Assembly (NCBI RefSeq): GCF_000237925.1
Contig: NW_017386041.1
Span: forward strand, 248,001-312,000
From: Schistosoma mansoni
Lineage: Eukaryota; Platyhelminthes; Trematoda; Strigeidida; Schistosomatidae
Direction: 5' to 3'
DNA: 64,000 nucleotides
Part shown: positions 1-12,426 of the stretch, in pieces
How positions within the stretch are numbered: position 1 is the stretch's first letter
How the letters are laid out: every line of letters begins with the position of its first letter
Translations under genes and position numbers: made by a program
Notes under the pieces: model-generated
What the model saw: the letters and a program-made list of their open reading frames with translations, nothing else
The model's database searches: none
What the model was told of the DNA's origin: nothing

Positions 1-232
1 ACCAACTTGCTAAAAAAAACGCTAACCAGAAAACATTATTCAAACCATTTAAACTCTGCCCTGGGAGTTGAAGGAATAATTATGACGTCACATGATGAAA
101 GCTGAGTTCCTTCGGAAGTCATGAGGCCGATGCATCTTCTAACAACCAGAGCGACCGTTTTTATAGGTACATGGAATGTCCGGACAATGTGGGAGACCGG
201 AAGAGTCTTCCAAATTGCTGCTTCAGTAACGT
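1..232 (+). mobile_element. SR2-like RTE LINE, 5' end fragment
   Basis: The 5' untranslated segment (shared with copies near 2,393, 31,540 and 33,245) runs into a readable start of an APE-type endonuclease: RATVFIGTWNVRTMWETGR, the usual N-terminal GTWNVRTM block of LINE endonucleases. Similarity stops near 232, so the copy is truncated. It may continue to the left of the window. The SR2/RTE assignment is from memory of schistosome LINEs. Confidence 0.7.
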
Positions 233-675
233 CATTCCTTCGATACTGAAAGTGTTTTTTATTTCCAGATCATCTTTATTGTCAATTCACTGCATAGTTT
301 GTTAAGTACGGTGATTAAGTTGTCATTAAAGTAAAAGGTTAACGAGTACAAAACAACAAGTTGATTCAACGGAGTCAAAATGTTAGTAATAACAATAGCA
401 TATTCATAACCAATTATAATGAACTTTTGTTTACCTGTGATGAATATGTTCTAGGTTTATCGTTCATTCCAACTGGTTTAGGACGCAGTGGTTGACAACT
501 TTTTTCAATAGATTCACTTGTTAAACTAGTTTTGTTAAAGGTAACTAAATAAAGAAAATTGACTTGCCAAAAAAACTGTACATGTATACATTTCCCTATA
601 ATTCTTTAATTAAGACTAATGTTTTGTTTATTTAGTATAAATTCTAACTGTTTATATATCATTCAACAATTATAC
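233..675. other. AT-rich stretch, nothing recognised
   Basis: I found no long ORF, repeat family or RNA gene between the LINE fragment and the SINE that starts near 676. Confidence 0.4.
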
Positions 676-885
676 AAGCACCCGCTCGCGAAACTGATAG
701 GTCCTGGGTTCGAATCTCTTGAGGCGGGATGATCGATGCGCACTGCTGAGGAGTCCCACAATAGAACGAAACGGTCGTCCAATGCTTCCAGGTTTTCCAT
801 GGTAGTCTAGCTTCAAGTGATTCATGATCTCAATTATTAAAATGACGATAATATCCACAAAACCCCCTCTGATAATGATACAAGC
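676..885 (+). repeat. tRNA-derived hammerhead SINE, family B
   Basis: Contains the B-box-like GGGTTCGAATC, then the hammerhead core CTGAGGAGTCCC with a GAACGAAACGG arm, then the family tail (CCAGGTTTTCCATGG ... TCCACAAAACCCC). The A-box half is missing or diverged. Stem II has one change from the family form (GAAC instead of GGAC), so the ribozyme may be weak. Confidence 0.75.
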
Positions 886-2392
886 CTCTAGTATTTTCGA
901 CTCGTTGACTCCAAGAACAGGTTTTCAATGTTCATATCAACTAACCTATAGGTGAGAAGTTAAAAGGTTAATTAAGATCTATAGCATAAATCATATCCCT
1001 GCTTAGTTGATAAATCGACTAGTTATATATTCTAAATACTGTCCCTTAATGGAATTCCCCAGAGAATTTTTTATACTTCAGTTTGGGTTGATTTGGTATT
1101 GCTTTTCTGTTTACATTTCTAGATCAAAGTAGTTTATTTAAGACGAGGTTATATCTTATCAACTTAAATAGAGCTAGCTGAGCAAGAATATCATAAAGAG
1201 TGATGACTGTCACTTATTGTTCACTAGTGGTAATCTAGTCAGCGCTTTTGGACACTTAATTCTAACCTACTTGTTTGGGAAATTACATTTCATTTCTTTC
1301 GCTAACACTCAACCATTTCAACTTATTCTTTGGCACCCAAAAGTATAGTTCAAAATGATTCACATGACATAATGTAATGTTTGAAGTCCTAGCACTCAAA
1401 ATATAGATCTAACTTTTAGAGATCTAAGGGTACTTTAAATAGTTCACAATAACAAGTGGTAGTCTGTCAACCAGACAAATTGATCGCCTTGATAAATCTC
1501 ATCTTCCTTAGAACTGGGATATCTGCGATTTGAACGAAAGCATTTTAATGTCAAGGAAAACATTGTGGTCGGTATGGACCAACAAAGATGGTTAGTTTAA
1601 TATGGCTCTTATAATATGGTCTTTCTATTCAAAAAATAACTTAGTTTCAGTCTGAGCTGGAAGTATCAATCATCTTAGTTACTAGTATCCTCATACACAT
1701 CAAAATATACAAAAAAATGACCTCCTTATTTAAAAACACACCCTTACACTGTTCTTCATCACAACTTTTGCCTTCAACACCTTCAGTGCATTCACTTGAC
1801 TCATGTCCATGCAGCATGTTCTGTACATTAAATGCAAAAAAGATACCATAATTAGCATAAAAACAGTCCTAGTAAGAACGAATTTATAATGATATGTTTT
1901 ACTGATTGGTTTGTACTGATATTGGTGACTTCTGATAGCAATTTGTCAAATAAACTTCAGAAACTATGCAAAGTACTATCTGTATTCAAGAAACTACGTG
2001 CTTCTCCAATCTACTTCTGCTCAATTTATTTATGACAAGAGTTTGAAGGATAGTAGAGACAGCCCAATGGATCTAATTTAGTCAGTGTGATCGTGGTCAA
2101 GATAGCAACGACAAATTCTGTCGACGATTTTTAAACATTTACATTACAACCAATAGAAGAGATGCCAAATATGTCCATCAACTGGAAAAAGGTGAACCTA
2201 GTCATTCTAAAAGTAATTTGCTCTCTGTATTTTGATAGAAGGGGATTATCGCTAAATTTATTCAAAATATAGATCAGCTTCGTTCTAACAGGCTGTTCAT
2301 TCACTTCATGTAAGTTAATGGGATCCACTAACATAAACATAGGAGACTAATTTTCATTCTATTAATGTGGAGTTGAGATATATCTCGACAGC
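886..2392. other. Intergenic, nothing recognised
   Basis: AT-rich sequence without a convincing coding region. The short minus-strand ORF at 2,131-2,340 has no recognisable domain and I do not call it a gene. Confidence 0.4.
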
Positions 2393-2530
2393 CATGTAAT
2401 TGCAAATGGTTTGAATATTTTTCTAATCAGCGTTTTGTTAGCGAGATAGTTTTCTACAGGATGGAGTCATTAACCCCATGCCCAACCCTCCTCTTGTAAC
2501 CGGGCTTGGGACCGGCAGTAACTCTAGAAG
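2393..2530 (-). mobile_element. SR2-like RTE LINE 5' UTR, inverted
   Basis: The reverse complement matches the 5' UTR of the copy at 31,540 (TTCTAGAGTTACTGCCGG ... GGTTGGGCATGGGGTTA). It abuts, head to head, the plus-strand reverse-transcriptase segment that begins at 2,531. This is the arrangement expected from a twin-primed LINE insertion. Confidence 0.7.
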
Positions 2531-3608
2531 ACGTTTGACATTGTGAGCAGGAAAATATGATGGAAAGTTCTTCGAAACTACAGAGTTCCTCAGACGATTG
2601 TCAACATTATCCAGAACTCATACGACGGATCACAGTGCAAAGTAGTGCATGGAGGACAGCTGACAGATGCATTCCCAGTATGGGCCGGATTCAGACAAGA
2701 CTGTCTACTCTCCCCCTTCCTGTTTCTTCTGCTGATTGACTGGATTATGAAGACTTCGACATGTGATGGAAAGCACGGAATACAATGGACAGAACAAAAT
2801 CGGTTAGACGATTTGGACTTCGCAGATGACCTAACCCCCCTATCTCATACACACGAACAAATACAGACGAAGACAACAAATATAGCAGCAGCCTCTGCAT
2901 CAATAGGCCTCAACATACACAAAGAAAAAAGCAAGATTCTTAAATACAACACGGAGAACGCCGAGCCAATCACATTTGATGGAGAAACTCTGGAAGACGT
3001 AGAAACATTCACGTACCTGGAAAGAATCATTGATGAAAATCGAGGATCGGATGCAGATGTAAAGGCGAGGATTGTCAAAGCAAGGACCGCATTTCTACAA
3101 TTGAAGAACATATTGAATTCAAAACAACTCTCAACTAATTTCAAAGCGAGAATCTTCAATACGGACGTTAAGACAGATAGTTATAATGTATGGAGCTGAA
3201 ACGTGGAGAACTACTACAACAATCGTCAAGAAGGTAGAAGTATTTATAGATAGTTATCTTAGCAAAATACTCAACATTCACTGATCGGATACTATCAGCA
3301 ACAGCCTTTGATAGGAGAGGACAAACCAGCTTCCAGCTGAAGAGGAAATTAGGAAAAGACGTTGTAAGTGGATCGTATATACATTGAGGAAATAACCAAA
3401 CTGCATCATGAGGCAAGCCCTAACTTGGAATCCTGAAGAGAAACAGAAAAAAAATGCCAAAGAACATATTACGCCGGGAAATAGAAGCAGATCTGAAAAA
3501 GATGGATAACAACTGGAAAGGATTTCCCAGGACAGGGGCTGTACGGAGAATGCTGGTGGGGTGGCCTATGCTCCTCGACGAGGGGTAACAGGCATAAGTA
3601 AGTAAGTA
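2531..3608 (+). mobile_element. SR2-like RTE LINE, RT and 3' end
   Basis: Degenerate reverse-transcriptase coding sequence. It starts in the FDIVSR region, includes the catalytic LDFADDL motif near 2,815-2,835, and continues through SASIGLNIHKEKSKILKYN and GETLEDVETFTYL to the C-terminal region (EEEIRKRR, near 3,340). It ends in a short TAAG-repeat tail (AAGTAAGTAAGTAA). The longest open stretch is 2,645-3,199; frame changes and stops break the rest. RTE elements typically have a short 3' UTR and a microsatellite tail, as here. Not a host gene. Confidence 0.85.
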
Positions 3609-5713
3609 ATTTTAGTATAAATATATCACCGGTAAAAAAAGTTATAAAGCAGGTCTAGTTGATTTCATATTATTGAGGACTTTTTGGCTTGCTTTATTAC
3701 AAACATTATTTTGAAAGAGAGATGTGAATAAGTTGTTATCCCTCTTTGTTGGTAAATCTTTAAGTATAAGTTCCTTTGGACAGGATTAGGTACTTATTCT
3801 AAGAACTATACCTCCCGGACTAGGCGCAAAATGCAAGAAGCACTATTTGATTAGTTTTTTATTGAAATGTACATTCATTAGATTGATGTTTATCTCATGA
3901 TTATTGGTTACAGACTAGAACTTAGAAACAGAAACAAATTGCTTGATATGAGCAATCGAAACAACCAAAACTAAGAATTTGATAAGTATAACGCTTAAGT
4001 TTGCTTTGTAGTAACAAAACACAATTTATTAATGTTAGTTGAAGTATTTTGAGTAGTATGCAGGTCTATTTTTACATATTGGTTGGAGTTATGGTCTACA
4101 TACTATGCCTTAAGCCTTGCCACCTGTTGCTTGTGCTGTTTAGTATAAAAGGGCCTATTTAAATTGATAATTGAGAAAACTTGTATTGCTACAGATCAAT
4201 TTGACCACGTGAATGCATTTACAATCACTCAGGTCCTGTCAGGGTCATAAACGTTTAGTAACTATACGGGACTGAGTGAAGTCAATGTAGTATCGATATG
4301 CGTATCAAATGTCACCTACAGGACGTTGAGGAATGTATCCAAGAGTACTCTTGATCAGAAGTGTTGGATCGACGATCAAAGGATGTCCTAGTTCCCTGTA
4401 GGCCAGATTTGTGGGAGCGTATAAACCCTCGAATTGTTTCTGGCAGCATCTTCGTTGATAATTATTGCGACGTACCTTTGTTAAAATGGATAGTATCAAT
4501 ATTAACATACTTCTGATCTAGATGGAGGTGTGAAAGGGCAAATTTCGAAGTTCCTTGTTTGGACCTTGATGGGACAATCCATTTGTATTGGTGCTTGACA
4601 CCGTCGTTAGCGTTACTGTTGAGTGGCATATTCAAACAAAAAATGACTTCGGACACCACAGGTCGTAAAAGAAACATCCGATTTAAAATTGACCGGCGAA
4701 CATTCATCATTTATAATTTTTGATTTCCCTACCACACTTCTAGAGTTTTAATCAAGGCGATCTCACATTTTCAGATAATGCTCAAGCAGCCAATAAAGGG
4801 AAAAGAAGTGTGAAAAAAAGGTTAAATAAGTGGGACATTCCGTTAGAACATGGGATAAAGATGACGAGGAAAGAATTCAGAATTTTTCTTTACTGTCGCT
4901 CTGTGTTTCAAATGTCTCTAAATTGTCTACTTTTCGCCTGAATAAAATCCATGATTTCCAGAACGAACTCTGAAGGGCTAATATTCCTCTTTTTCAGTAC
5001 ACTTCCACCCAATCTTTTGTTAAATTAGTCAGTTGATGTTGTGGACACCAGATTTAAACTCATTGGGTTACAAGATCTAGTTGCTTGGCGGATGAATGTG
5101 TATCCCCTGGGGGTGGTCCAAGTTATTTTAGCTTAGTTAAAAATGAAAACATAATATATTATGTTCGCGATCGCTTTATAGTATCCTTTGGTATTTAAAG
5201 TGCCATACAAATGTGAAGATATCACCTATCAGACAGGAGCCTGCTGCCTATGCACGATCTTCTGATTTAAACTTTCCAGGGCTCTATATATCGTAACAAA
5301 CGTATTTTTATTCCAGCAATAGTTAGTACTAAAGCCTATATCGTTTCGAGCAGGCAAGATTATCTGTTCGTTTTATAATGCTCATAAAAAGCACCACATC
5401 AAGTATTTTTGGGTGTTTATTCGTTCATTTATTAGGTGTTGGCAGCGTAGTGGAAATTTCATTTCATTCCCTAATTTTCACAATATCATGTTTTTTATCT
5501 GCCATATCTACAGGTACATGTTATTTACTGATAAGTATCACTAAACGAACGCTCAGTTAGACTTCCTAGAAGCTCTTAAAAGTCCCAGTCTAAATCTACA
5601 CGACAATTTGAACAGAAAAGGAAAAACACGAATTTTGCTCATAGTTACAAGAGACTCTGGGCTTCTAGAGATTAATAGAAGTATGCTCAATATAGTAACA
5701 GTGTAGGCAAATG
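3609..5713. other. Intergenic, nothing recognised
   Basis: Two short overlapping minus-strand ORFs (4,305-4,710) may be decayed coding sequence, but I see no recognisable motif. No repeat family of this window is evident. Confidence 0.4.
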
Positions 5714-7693
5714 TGATTCTTTTGTATTGACGACTGTTTTGATTTTCAATTCCAAATACAATACATTCGTTTGTGCTTATCTTATACTTCTTGATTAAAT
5801 TGCGTTATTCTTGAGACTACTAGTTTATACTATAATTCCCGTGATGGAACGGTTGGACAGACATTCAGATTTCAGTGCTTTTGAGGATTACATGGAGAGG
5901 TTTGAAATCTGGGCTACGGCCAAGGAAGATGATGAGGATTTTAATATTGTGACCCATTTCCTTACATTTATCGGAAGAGAAGCATACAGCCTTATAAAGA
6001 CTTTGGCACTTCCAGACAAGCCGATTTCACTCCCTTATGCAACTCTCGAACAACTACTGCTGGACCATGTAAAGTATACAAATTTCGAATGTGGTGAATG
6101 AGAAAAATCCGATAAAATGACTTGCCAGAACATCAGAAATTCCACTGCTTTACTACGTCGTCGCAGTCCAATACATAGTCTAGGTTATTTAGATAATTCA
6201 TTCAGAAGTTGCGAATCAGGTCACGAAGATGAGCATAAGTTAGGTAAATGCTTGTTCTGTGGCGAGTTTCACCCATGTGATTCAAGTGTATTTCGTAATT
6301 CTAAATGCTTTAAATGTGGTAAAACTGGACACATTCATTTAGTTTGTAATACCATGGTACATCTCACTGAAAGTAATGCTAAGGCGGATGTTTCTAATGA
6401 TCAGTTATCTTCATCCAAGACTTCTAGAAGCGGTATAGAGTCACATAGCAGTCCAGAGTTGAATGAAACCCAGAATCACTGTGAGACAAAAGTTTCCAAT
6501 CAATCAACTTCTTATCTGATTTCTCATATTATTGTACCAGATGTGGTTTGTCATAATTATTCACATATTTCTGATGAAATTTCATACAACTCTGAGAATA
6601 AAATCTTGAATGAGTCAAATCATAATCAAAAACCGGATTCACTTTTGGTAGGTGCTGATTTTCTTAATGATCCATTATTCTCTAGTGAAACTCTTAATCA
6701 ATTTGAGAGGAATATTTCAGAAAAATTAAATCCTGGTATCATGCCACGTGTCAGTGGTCCTCACAAGGAATTTATCTCTTATGATATTCCTAATAAATGT
6801 GACAAATATGTTCGGAATGAGTCGAATTCTAGTCACATTTCTGATGTTATTGTATCAGATGTTGGATATTCCCACGAACAATGTTTGTTGAGTAGAATCC
6901 CTAGTCAGTGGTATGATGAATCAGAGGGGATAGCAAGATTTCTTGAAGCAATCAGAGAACCAGCTTGCCTAGATATGGAGTTTGCACAGGCAGAGAATCC
7001 AAATCAAGTCCAAGATTATCCTAATGAGTATGTGGCAGTTGTATGTTTTCCATTTGATTGTTTTGAAGGTGAATCAAGCCTAGATGAATCACATGTGTTA
7101 ACTACGTACATCAATGTATATCTATCTGTGTATTCTAATATGAATGAAGAAAAGAATATGTATCATAATTTTTATGCAAGTCAAATTCATATGATGGAAT
7201 ACCCCAAATTATATATTAGTGTATATCCCCAAATACTCACATACAGTAATCGAAGCGTGAGATTTGACAAGATAATGAAAATTCGGAATGTCAAATTGAT
7301 TATAAAATTCATAGGTAAGAACCCAACATTATTTCTTTGGGGAGGATAGTGTTAGAAAGTCTATGATGCAAATTTCAGATATCAGTGGTTTCACTGCACA
7401 ACTGACAGGATGATCGTATACATTTCCAGGACCTAGATAATACATAGTCTACATCCCATACACTGTCGGAGAGACGTAGGATGAACTTAAGAAAAAGATG
7501 TACAGTGGATTACAGACACGTACACTCCAGTTTTTGCTGTGGAGGATGTGATGTTTGTACGAACCAATGATTCTTTTGCATTGATGACTGTTTTGATTTT
7601 CAATTCCGAATAAGATACATTCGTTTGTGCTAATCTAATACTTCTTGATTAAATTGCGTTATTCCTGGAATTACTAGTTTATACTACAATTCA
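5714..7693 (+). mobile_element. Ty3/gypsy-like LTR element fossil, gag-bearing
   Basis: Related direct repeats lie at 5,714-5,832 (partial) and within 7,350-7,693 and read as LTR remains; where they align (about 124 bp) they differ at roughly one base in ten, so the copy is not young. The interior has a capsid-type Gag region (about 5,844-6,098, with FLTFIGREAYSLIKTLALPD, a common gypsy Gag block). A CCHC zinc knuckle follows (about 6,255-6,360, CFKCGKTGHIHLVC), then a long Asn/Ser-rich open region to about 7,349. No protease, reverse transcriptase, RNase H or integrase is recognisable. It is a broken or non-autonomous element with at least one break. Confidence 0.75.
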
Positions 7694-10600
7694 AATACTT
7701 CTGATCATCATAGCGAATGTGTTGGATAACAAATACATTTACTGTGCAGTCAAATATTTTACTTTGAGTTTCAAATTAATAATATAGTGGAATTTCATGT
7801 TGTGGACCTCCGATTTAAAGTCTTAATTCAGTCTTGTTGCAGTTCTAGAATTATCGAGACTTGAACAATTTCGTTATACTATTTTGAATTCACATCTGGT
7901 GTTGCAGTACAGGCAGATTTATGTAACTTGCAGAAATCGATCATCCACGAGTAACTCCGGGAGTTGTATGATCATTTAGAACATCTGACGCTTGGTAGTT
8001 ATCACATAACATTTTATCACTGCTATCGATAATATCCGTCACAGATTTATGAAATATTAAAAGCATTAGACAAAAGGGAAATCAGAGGCTGAAAGAGGGT
8101 TTTCCGATTGACCAAATAAGGTTAATTTTTGAACAGCTACTCCAAAGAAGTAACTTTGTATGTAAGTTAATAATCCTACTACCCTAAAGGACGACGACGA
8201 ACTTATAAGAGACCCACCAGTAAGAACTGGGCAACCTGGTAAATACTGAAGACTCACTCACTAGAAAAGGTAATTTGGAATGTTTTATGCACGAAAATCT
8301 AAATAATTATGGTTTACTTCGTTATTAGTGCGGCTCTAATAATAGATCTAATTGTAAGATTGTAGATTTGCCATGATATAACTGCCTAATCTATAAGATC
8401 TTACGTGGAAGGTATATCATTGTTTACACTGACTCATCGTATCGTAACAATCACCGATATATGATGGAGAACACATTTAGACTGGAGATAGAACAAAAGA
8501 TTTAATATGAATAAAAGAGATAAGACAACACGCAAGAACGAACACGCCTTCAATGCTGAGCCATACCATCCAGTGAACTGAATCAATCTAATTCATCCTT
8601 CTCACCATCTCCGTTGTTGATTTTTTCTCCGCTTTAAATATTGAGTACCTATTTTCCCAGTTGTCTCATGTTCAGCTTTGACGACTGTGTGGTTAGGGCT
8701 TAATGCTTTTATGAATCCCTTCGGGATCCCATTGGCGGTGGTACCATTTTTATTTTTCTGTAGCCTTCGTTTCTTAACTTTTTCACCGAATTTCCATGTT
8801 TTTGTTGAACTACTTCTATGTTCTTTCAGCTGATACTAAGTCATGGCGGCAGCAGTATTGGTTCGCTCGACTTTTTGAGTATGTTGCTTGCATTGACTAG
8901 AATTGTATATGGTTGATTGAGAACTGAAGCACTATCCGAGAATTGGAAACACTCCGCGTTACAACGAAGTCGTTTGTTATCTTTCGAACACTGAGCGTGA
9001 TCTCTACAGGAAGGATAGAATTTCCTTTGTTTATTGCTCTTGATTTGAATACTGATTGAAAAATTACTGGTTGAATAATTGGGCGATAGCGCTTATCCAA
9101 ACTAATCTAGACATTTGTTCATCATTTCAAACTTATCTAGTTTGTAAACTACACATTAGATGTAATCAGAATAGACGTATAACCAGCAGTTTCAATGCAT
9201 GCACACTAGTAGACCCGGAGGTAAGATGAATTAGTGAATCTTATTCTTCTTAAAGGATTGAACTCAGGTGGTGGAAACAATGCTATACTAGTTATGCAAT
9301 GAATAAGATGTACAGTTCGTTTCATCACTGATTTCTTTTCAGAATTGCATTGGTTGTGTTATAAATCTAACTTTATATTTTGTGACATGCAACTTATGGG
9401 TTCTATCAACTATTTACTATGCCAAAACATTTCTAACGTTCAAGTTTAGACAAAGGAATTTTAACCTTTAATAATAATAATTACCGTTATTATACACAAT
9501 ATTTCAAGTCTTCAGAAAAAACACAACACAAGCAAACAACTGGAAAAGCCTCGGACCCTCTGTAAAATTTATTATTAATTTGCATCACTTGTATTGCTTG
9601 TAGTCACCTGAGAATGCTGTCATGGTGAAGTAACTCCAATAACGTTAACCTCGGACATTTTTGTTTAGTATTTTGGAAGTTTTGCTCCATAAACCTAAAA
9701 ACTGAAAGTTTGCTTTTTAAATGTTATAATAATTATTGGGACGGTATATTTGGGCTGATTTCTAGTAATTTACGAATAAACTTTTGTACCTGGATTAAAA
9801 TTCACTTCTATTTTTATTTGGGGTCATAAGTTACGAATAGATCAATCGACCGTGATTCAATGACGGATGAAAACAAACTATGGATGCAACGAAGAGTGTA
9901 TATCCAAATGCTTTGTTGCTCAGTTGTTTCCCTTTTTTCTCAACAAAGTGTTCTGAGTGTACGCATACGGATCTTTTTTAACTCTTAAAGGGCCTAAAAC
10001 AAACTACATGTTCGTGTCTTCCAGGGTAATAACTCATGCCAAGCTTCTTTTGTGTGTACTTTATAACAACTTAGAACTTTTTAACAATTGTATTGCATAA
10101 ATAATTAACCTCATTAAAATTCTAACACACGAATGCTATGTTTGGACCTATTGTGGGTTTCCCAAGGTCACAACGTGAACACGATATCATTTTTAAACAG
10201 ATCATAAAAACTGTAATCATAGTGCGGTACAAACACGTACACCTAGTTATCAACTGGCTGGCACGTCTGCACAAACTCACTGCCATTTAATTCCACTGAC
10301 GTAACCTACTTAACAACCCTGATCGGTGGGCCTATTATCTATAAGATATTGTTGAGAATTGCGGATCATGCTAATAAAAATGGCGTGTATCAGCTCTGCA
10401 AGAAATGTATAATTGTATATATGATGTAAAGTATTCGTGAAACTTGTAAACTGATGTAAAACCTTCGTCTATCATGTTTGTGAATAAACATTTGTTGCTC
10501 GATAATCATCTCAAATTATTGGCATTATTTGTTTTCGCAACAGTATGAACCTTTTCAGATGCATGTGGATATCAGTTGTAGTAAATGCTTAGCATGTAAC

Positions 10601-11036
10601 GAAATCGCTATACAAATTCTCATAACAAGACAGCGACCCACAAAGTGAGTATTTAGTTGTTCCAAAGTGTCAGAAACAATTACCTGTGAATATCATCGGT
10701 GTGTCTCTCCATAAAACTAAGATGAGCACATAAATAACACCAGTGGAAAACTTGATAGATACATGATTACTACCGATAAAGCAAGAAAAACATTGGATGA
10801 AGGGGAAATAGGTCTGAAAGTAGTATGCATATTCAACCTAAAAAATAACCACAAAGGACTTCGTATAGTAATCAGAGTTCCCGCCACATCTCCACACTTT
10901 TCTGTATTCCGAGATATGTTTTACATTTTAAAGCAAAGACCACAGCAAAATAAGCGTTACGAGAACTGAAGTCTTACCTAACCATTAATGATTGCTGATT
11001 CTTCCTTAGGATTCTATTGCAAACCAATCACTGTAT
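7694..11036. other. Intergenic, only weak signals
   Basis: Near 8,580-8,840 the minus strand reads as a basic, retroelement-like C-terminal tail that I could not place. Near 10,330-10,500 the text (TGTTGAGAATTG ... AATAAACATTTGTTGCTCG) has the look of an LTR end but has no partner here. Nothing else is recognised. Confidence 0.35.
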
Positions 11037-11426
11037 TTATTTACAACCAGCTGCTAATGAATTCGCTGACTTCGTACAATCTTGGGATACTGTGAGCTTT
11101 GTCTTGGAAACAAAGATATTTGTGTTATCTAGCCTCCATAGAGTTCGTTGTGTAAGGATATTATTCAGTGTGGGGTTTATCCTTAGTAGTTGATTTAGCC
11201 TGATGTATTGTGGAAGGATATGAAAGCATGTATACTGGTATGCCACAAACTCTCGACAGCTGCAATCACAAGTGCCTGTATCTACTTCAGAAGTTCTTTC
11301 ATTATCGACCATGAACATGAAATCACTGCTTTCATATTTAACGTAGAAATAACTTATCTTTTTTACTTCCAGTAAAACTGCCTTGCACAAAAAGGAGTAA
11401 TTTGGCGAACAAATGGAACAACGCAT
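11037..11426 (-). pseudogene. SWIM zinc-finger fragment (MULE transposase or ZSWIM-like)
   Basis: The open frame contains CDCSCREFVAYQYTCFHIL, which fits the SWIM zinc-finger pattern CxC-x(9)-CxH. It is followed about 20 residues later by ILTQRTLWRL, in the place where MULE-type and ZSWIM3-like proteins have an RW-containing block. Residue 1 is only the first ATG of the frame. Just upstream on the same strand (about 11,560-11,437) is another open stretch in a different frame with no intron signals I trust. No catalytic DDE region was found. It is either a decayed DNA transposon piece or an exon of a ZSWIM-type gene. Expression evidence would be needed to call it a live gene. Confidence 0.4.
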
Positions 11427-12049
11427 GATGCCCTACACTTAAAAAACTTACTGGCTATTTATTATCTTTTCTTCAGTAGTCCTCCCTGTTGATGTCATGG
11501 TATTACTATTGGTAGTACGTTGTTTTGTGGATTTGACCAAGTCTTCAACAAAGGCATTGAAGTTCTGTATAATGATGTATCTTAAAGACCAGATTACATA
11601 ACAAACAACAAGACAAATTGTAGTCTACTTTAGTAAGAAACTCGACCACCTGGCTGAAATTGCCTTTGAAGTAAATCCCACGATGAGATGTGCACAAATC
11701 CTCCGCTTATTAAGCTTCCAACTAATTATGATTGTTCAATCAAAGCTATACGCCTAGACAATCAATTGATCATTGCTTATAAATCAAAGGTCGTTGATAT
11801 CTTAATGTTTGCTAACGGTACACTACAAAGAAGTGAAAAGCCAATAAGTATTCGAAAAGATTTTGCGATTGTATGCAAGCAACAGAACACCCGAACATTA
11901 TAACACCTAAAAATCATGTAATTCAATGGACACCCAACCAACTCACACAAATTCGAATGCGGAAATAACCCCGGGTTCAAGGTCGTTGAAATGGAATGGC
12001 GGGTGGCTTTGAATGAACTTTACGCCTTTATCTTGCACTCATCACTAAG

Positions 12050-12426
12050 ATGCCTTTATGCTGCGGTGGAATCGGAACACCTAGAGAACCGTCTGCAGAG
12101 GAAAAAGAAAAACTTAAGACTCTGGTAAAGTTTAATATTTTCCGCTTAATATTCTCAGTTAGAAAGCAAGCTGGAGTCTCATATCGGACGGAAACCTCGT
12201 TCATTTGAAATCGTCCAGATCACTAGTCAGGTAGTCGCTGGAACAAATCACTTCGTCAAGGTAACGTTTAGGTTCTCTGTCTACTGAAGCTTTACAGGTG
12301 AAACTAGACAATGGCGAGTATATTCATGCTCGAATTTTCGAACCGCTACCCTGTCATGGCAAAGAACTTCAATTACACTCTGTCGTTAAAGACAAAAAGG
12401 AAAGTGATGCGTTGGAATATTTCTGA
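12050..12426 (+). CDS. Cystatin, stefin type (cysteine protease inhibitor)
   Basis: Three exons: 12,050-12,124, 12,159-12,260 and 12,298-12,426. They join in phase 0 to give 101 residues, the usual stefin length. The protein starts MPLCCGGIGTPREPSAEE and carries the three inhibitory elements of the family: the N-terminal glycine pair, the QVVAGTN first hairpin loop (residues about 49-55) and a PLPCH second loop. It ends DALEYF, like the D-E-L-x-Y-F end of vertebrate cystatin B. There is no signal peptide, so it should be cytosolic and inhibit papain-type proteases such as cathepsins B and L. The introns are 34 and 37 bp, both GT...AG, and the three-exon layout is as I recall it for animal stefin genes. 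The start is the first ATG, two codons before the CGGIG block. A cysteine replaces the more usual Gly or His after PLP. Confidence 0.93.

Noticed and set aside
8580-8840. Minus-strand basic text resembling an integrase C-terminus
   Set aside because: Too short and too weak, with no neighbouring retroelement domains.
10330-10510. LTR-like end with AATAAA and TTGTTGCTCG
   Set aside because: No second copy or paired LTR in the window, so the call cannot be supported.
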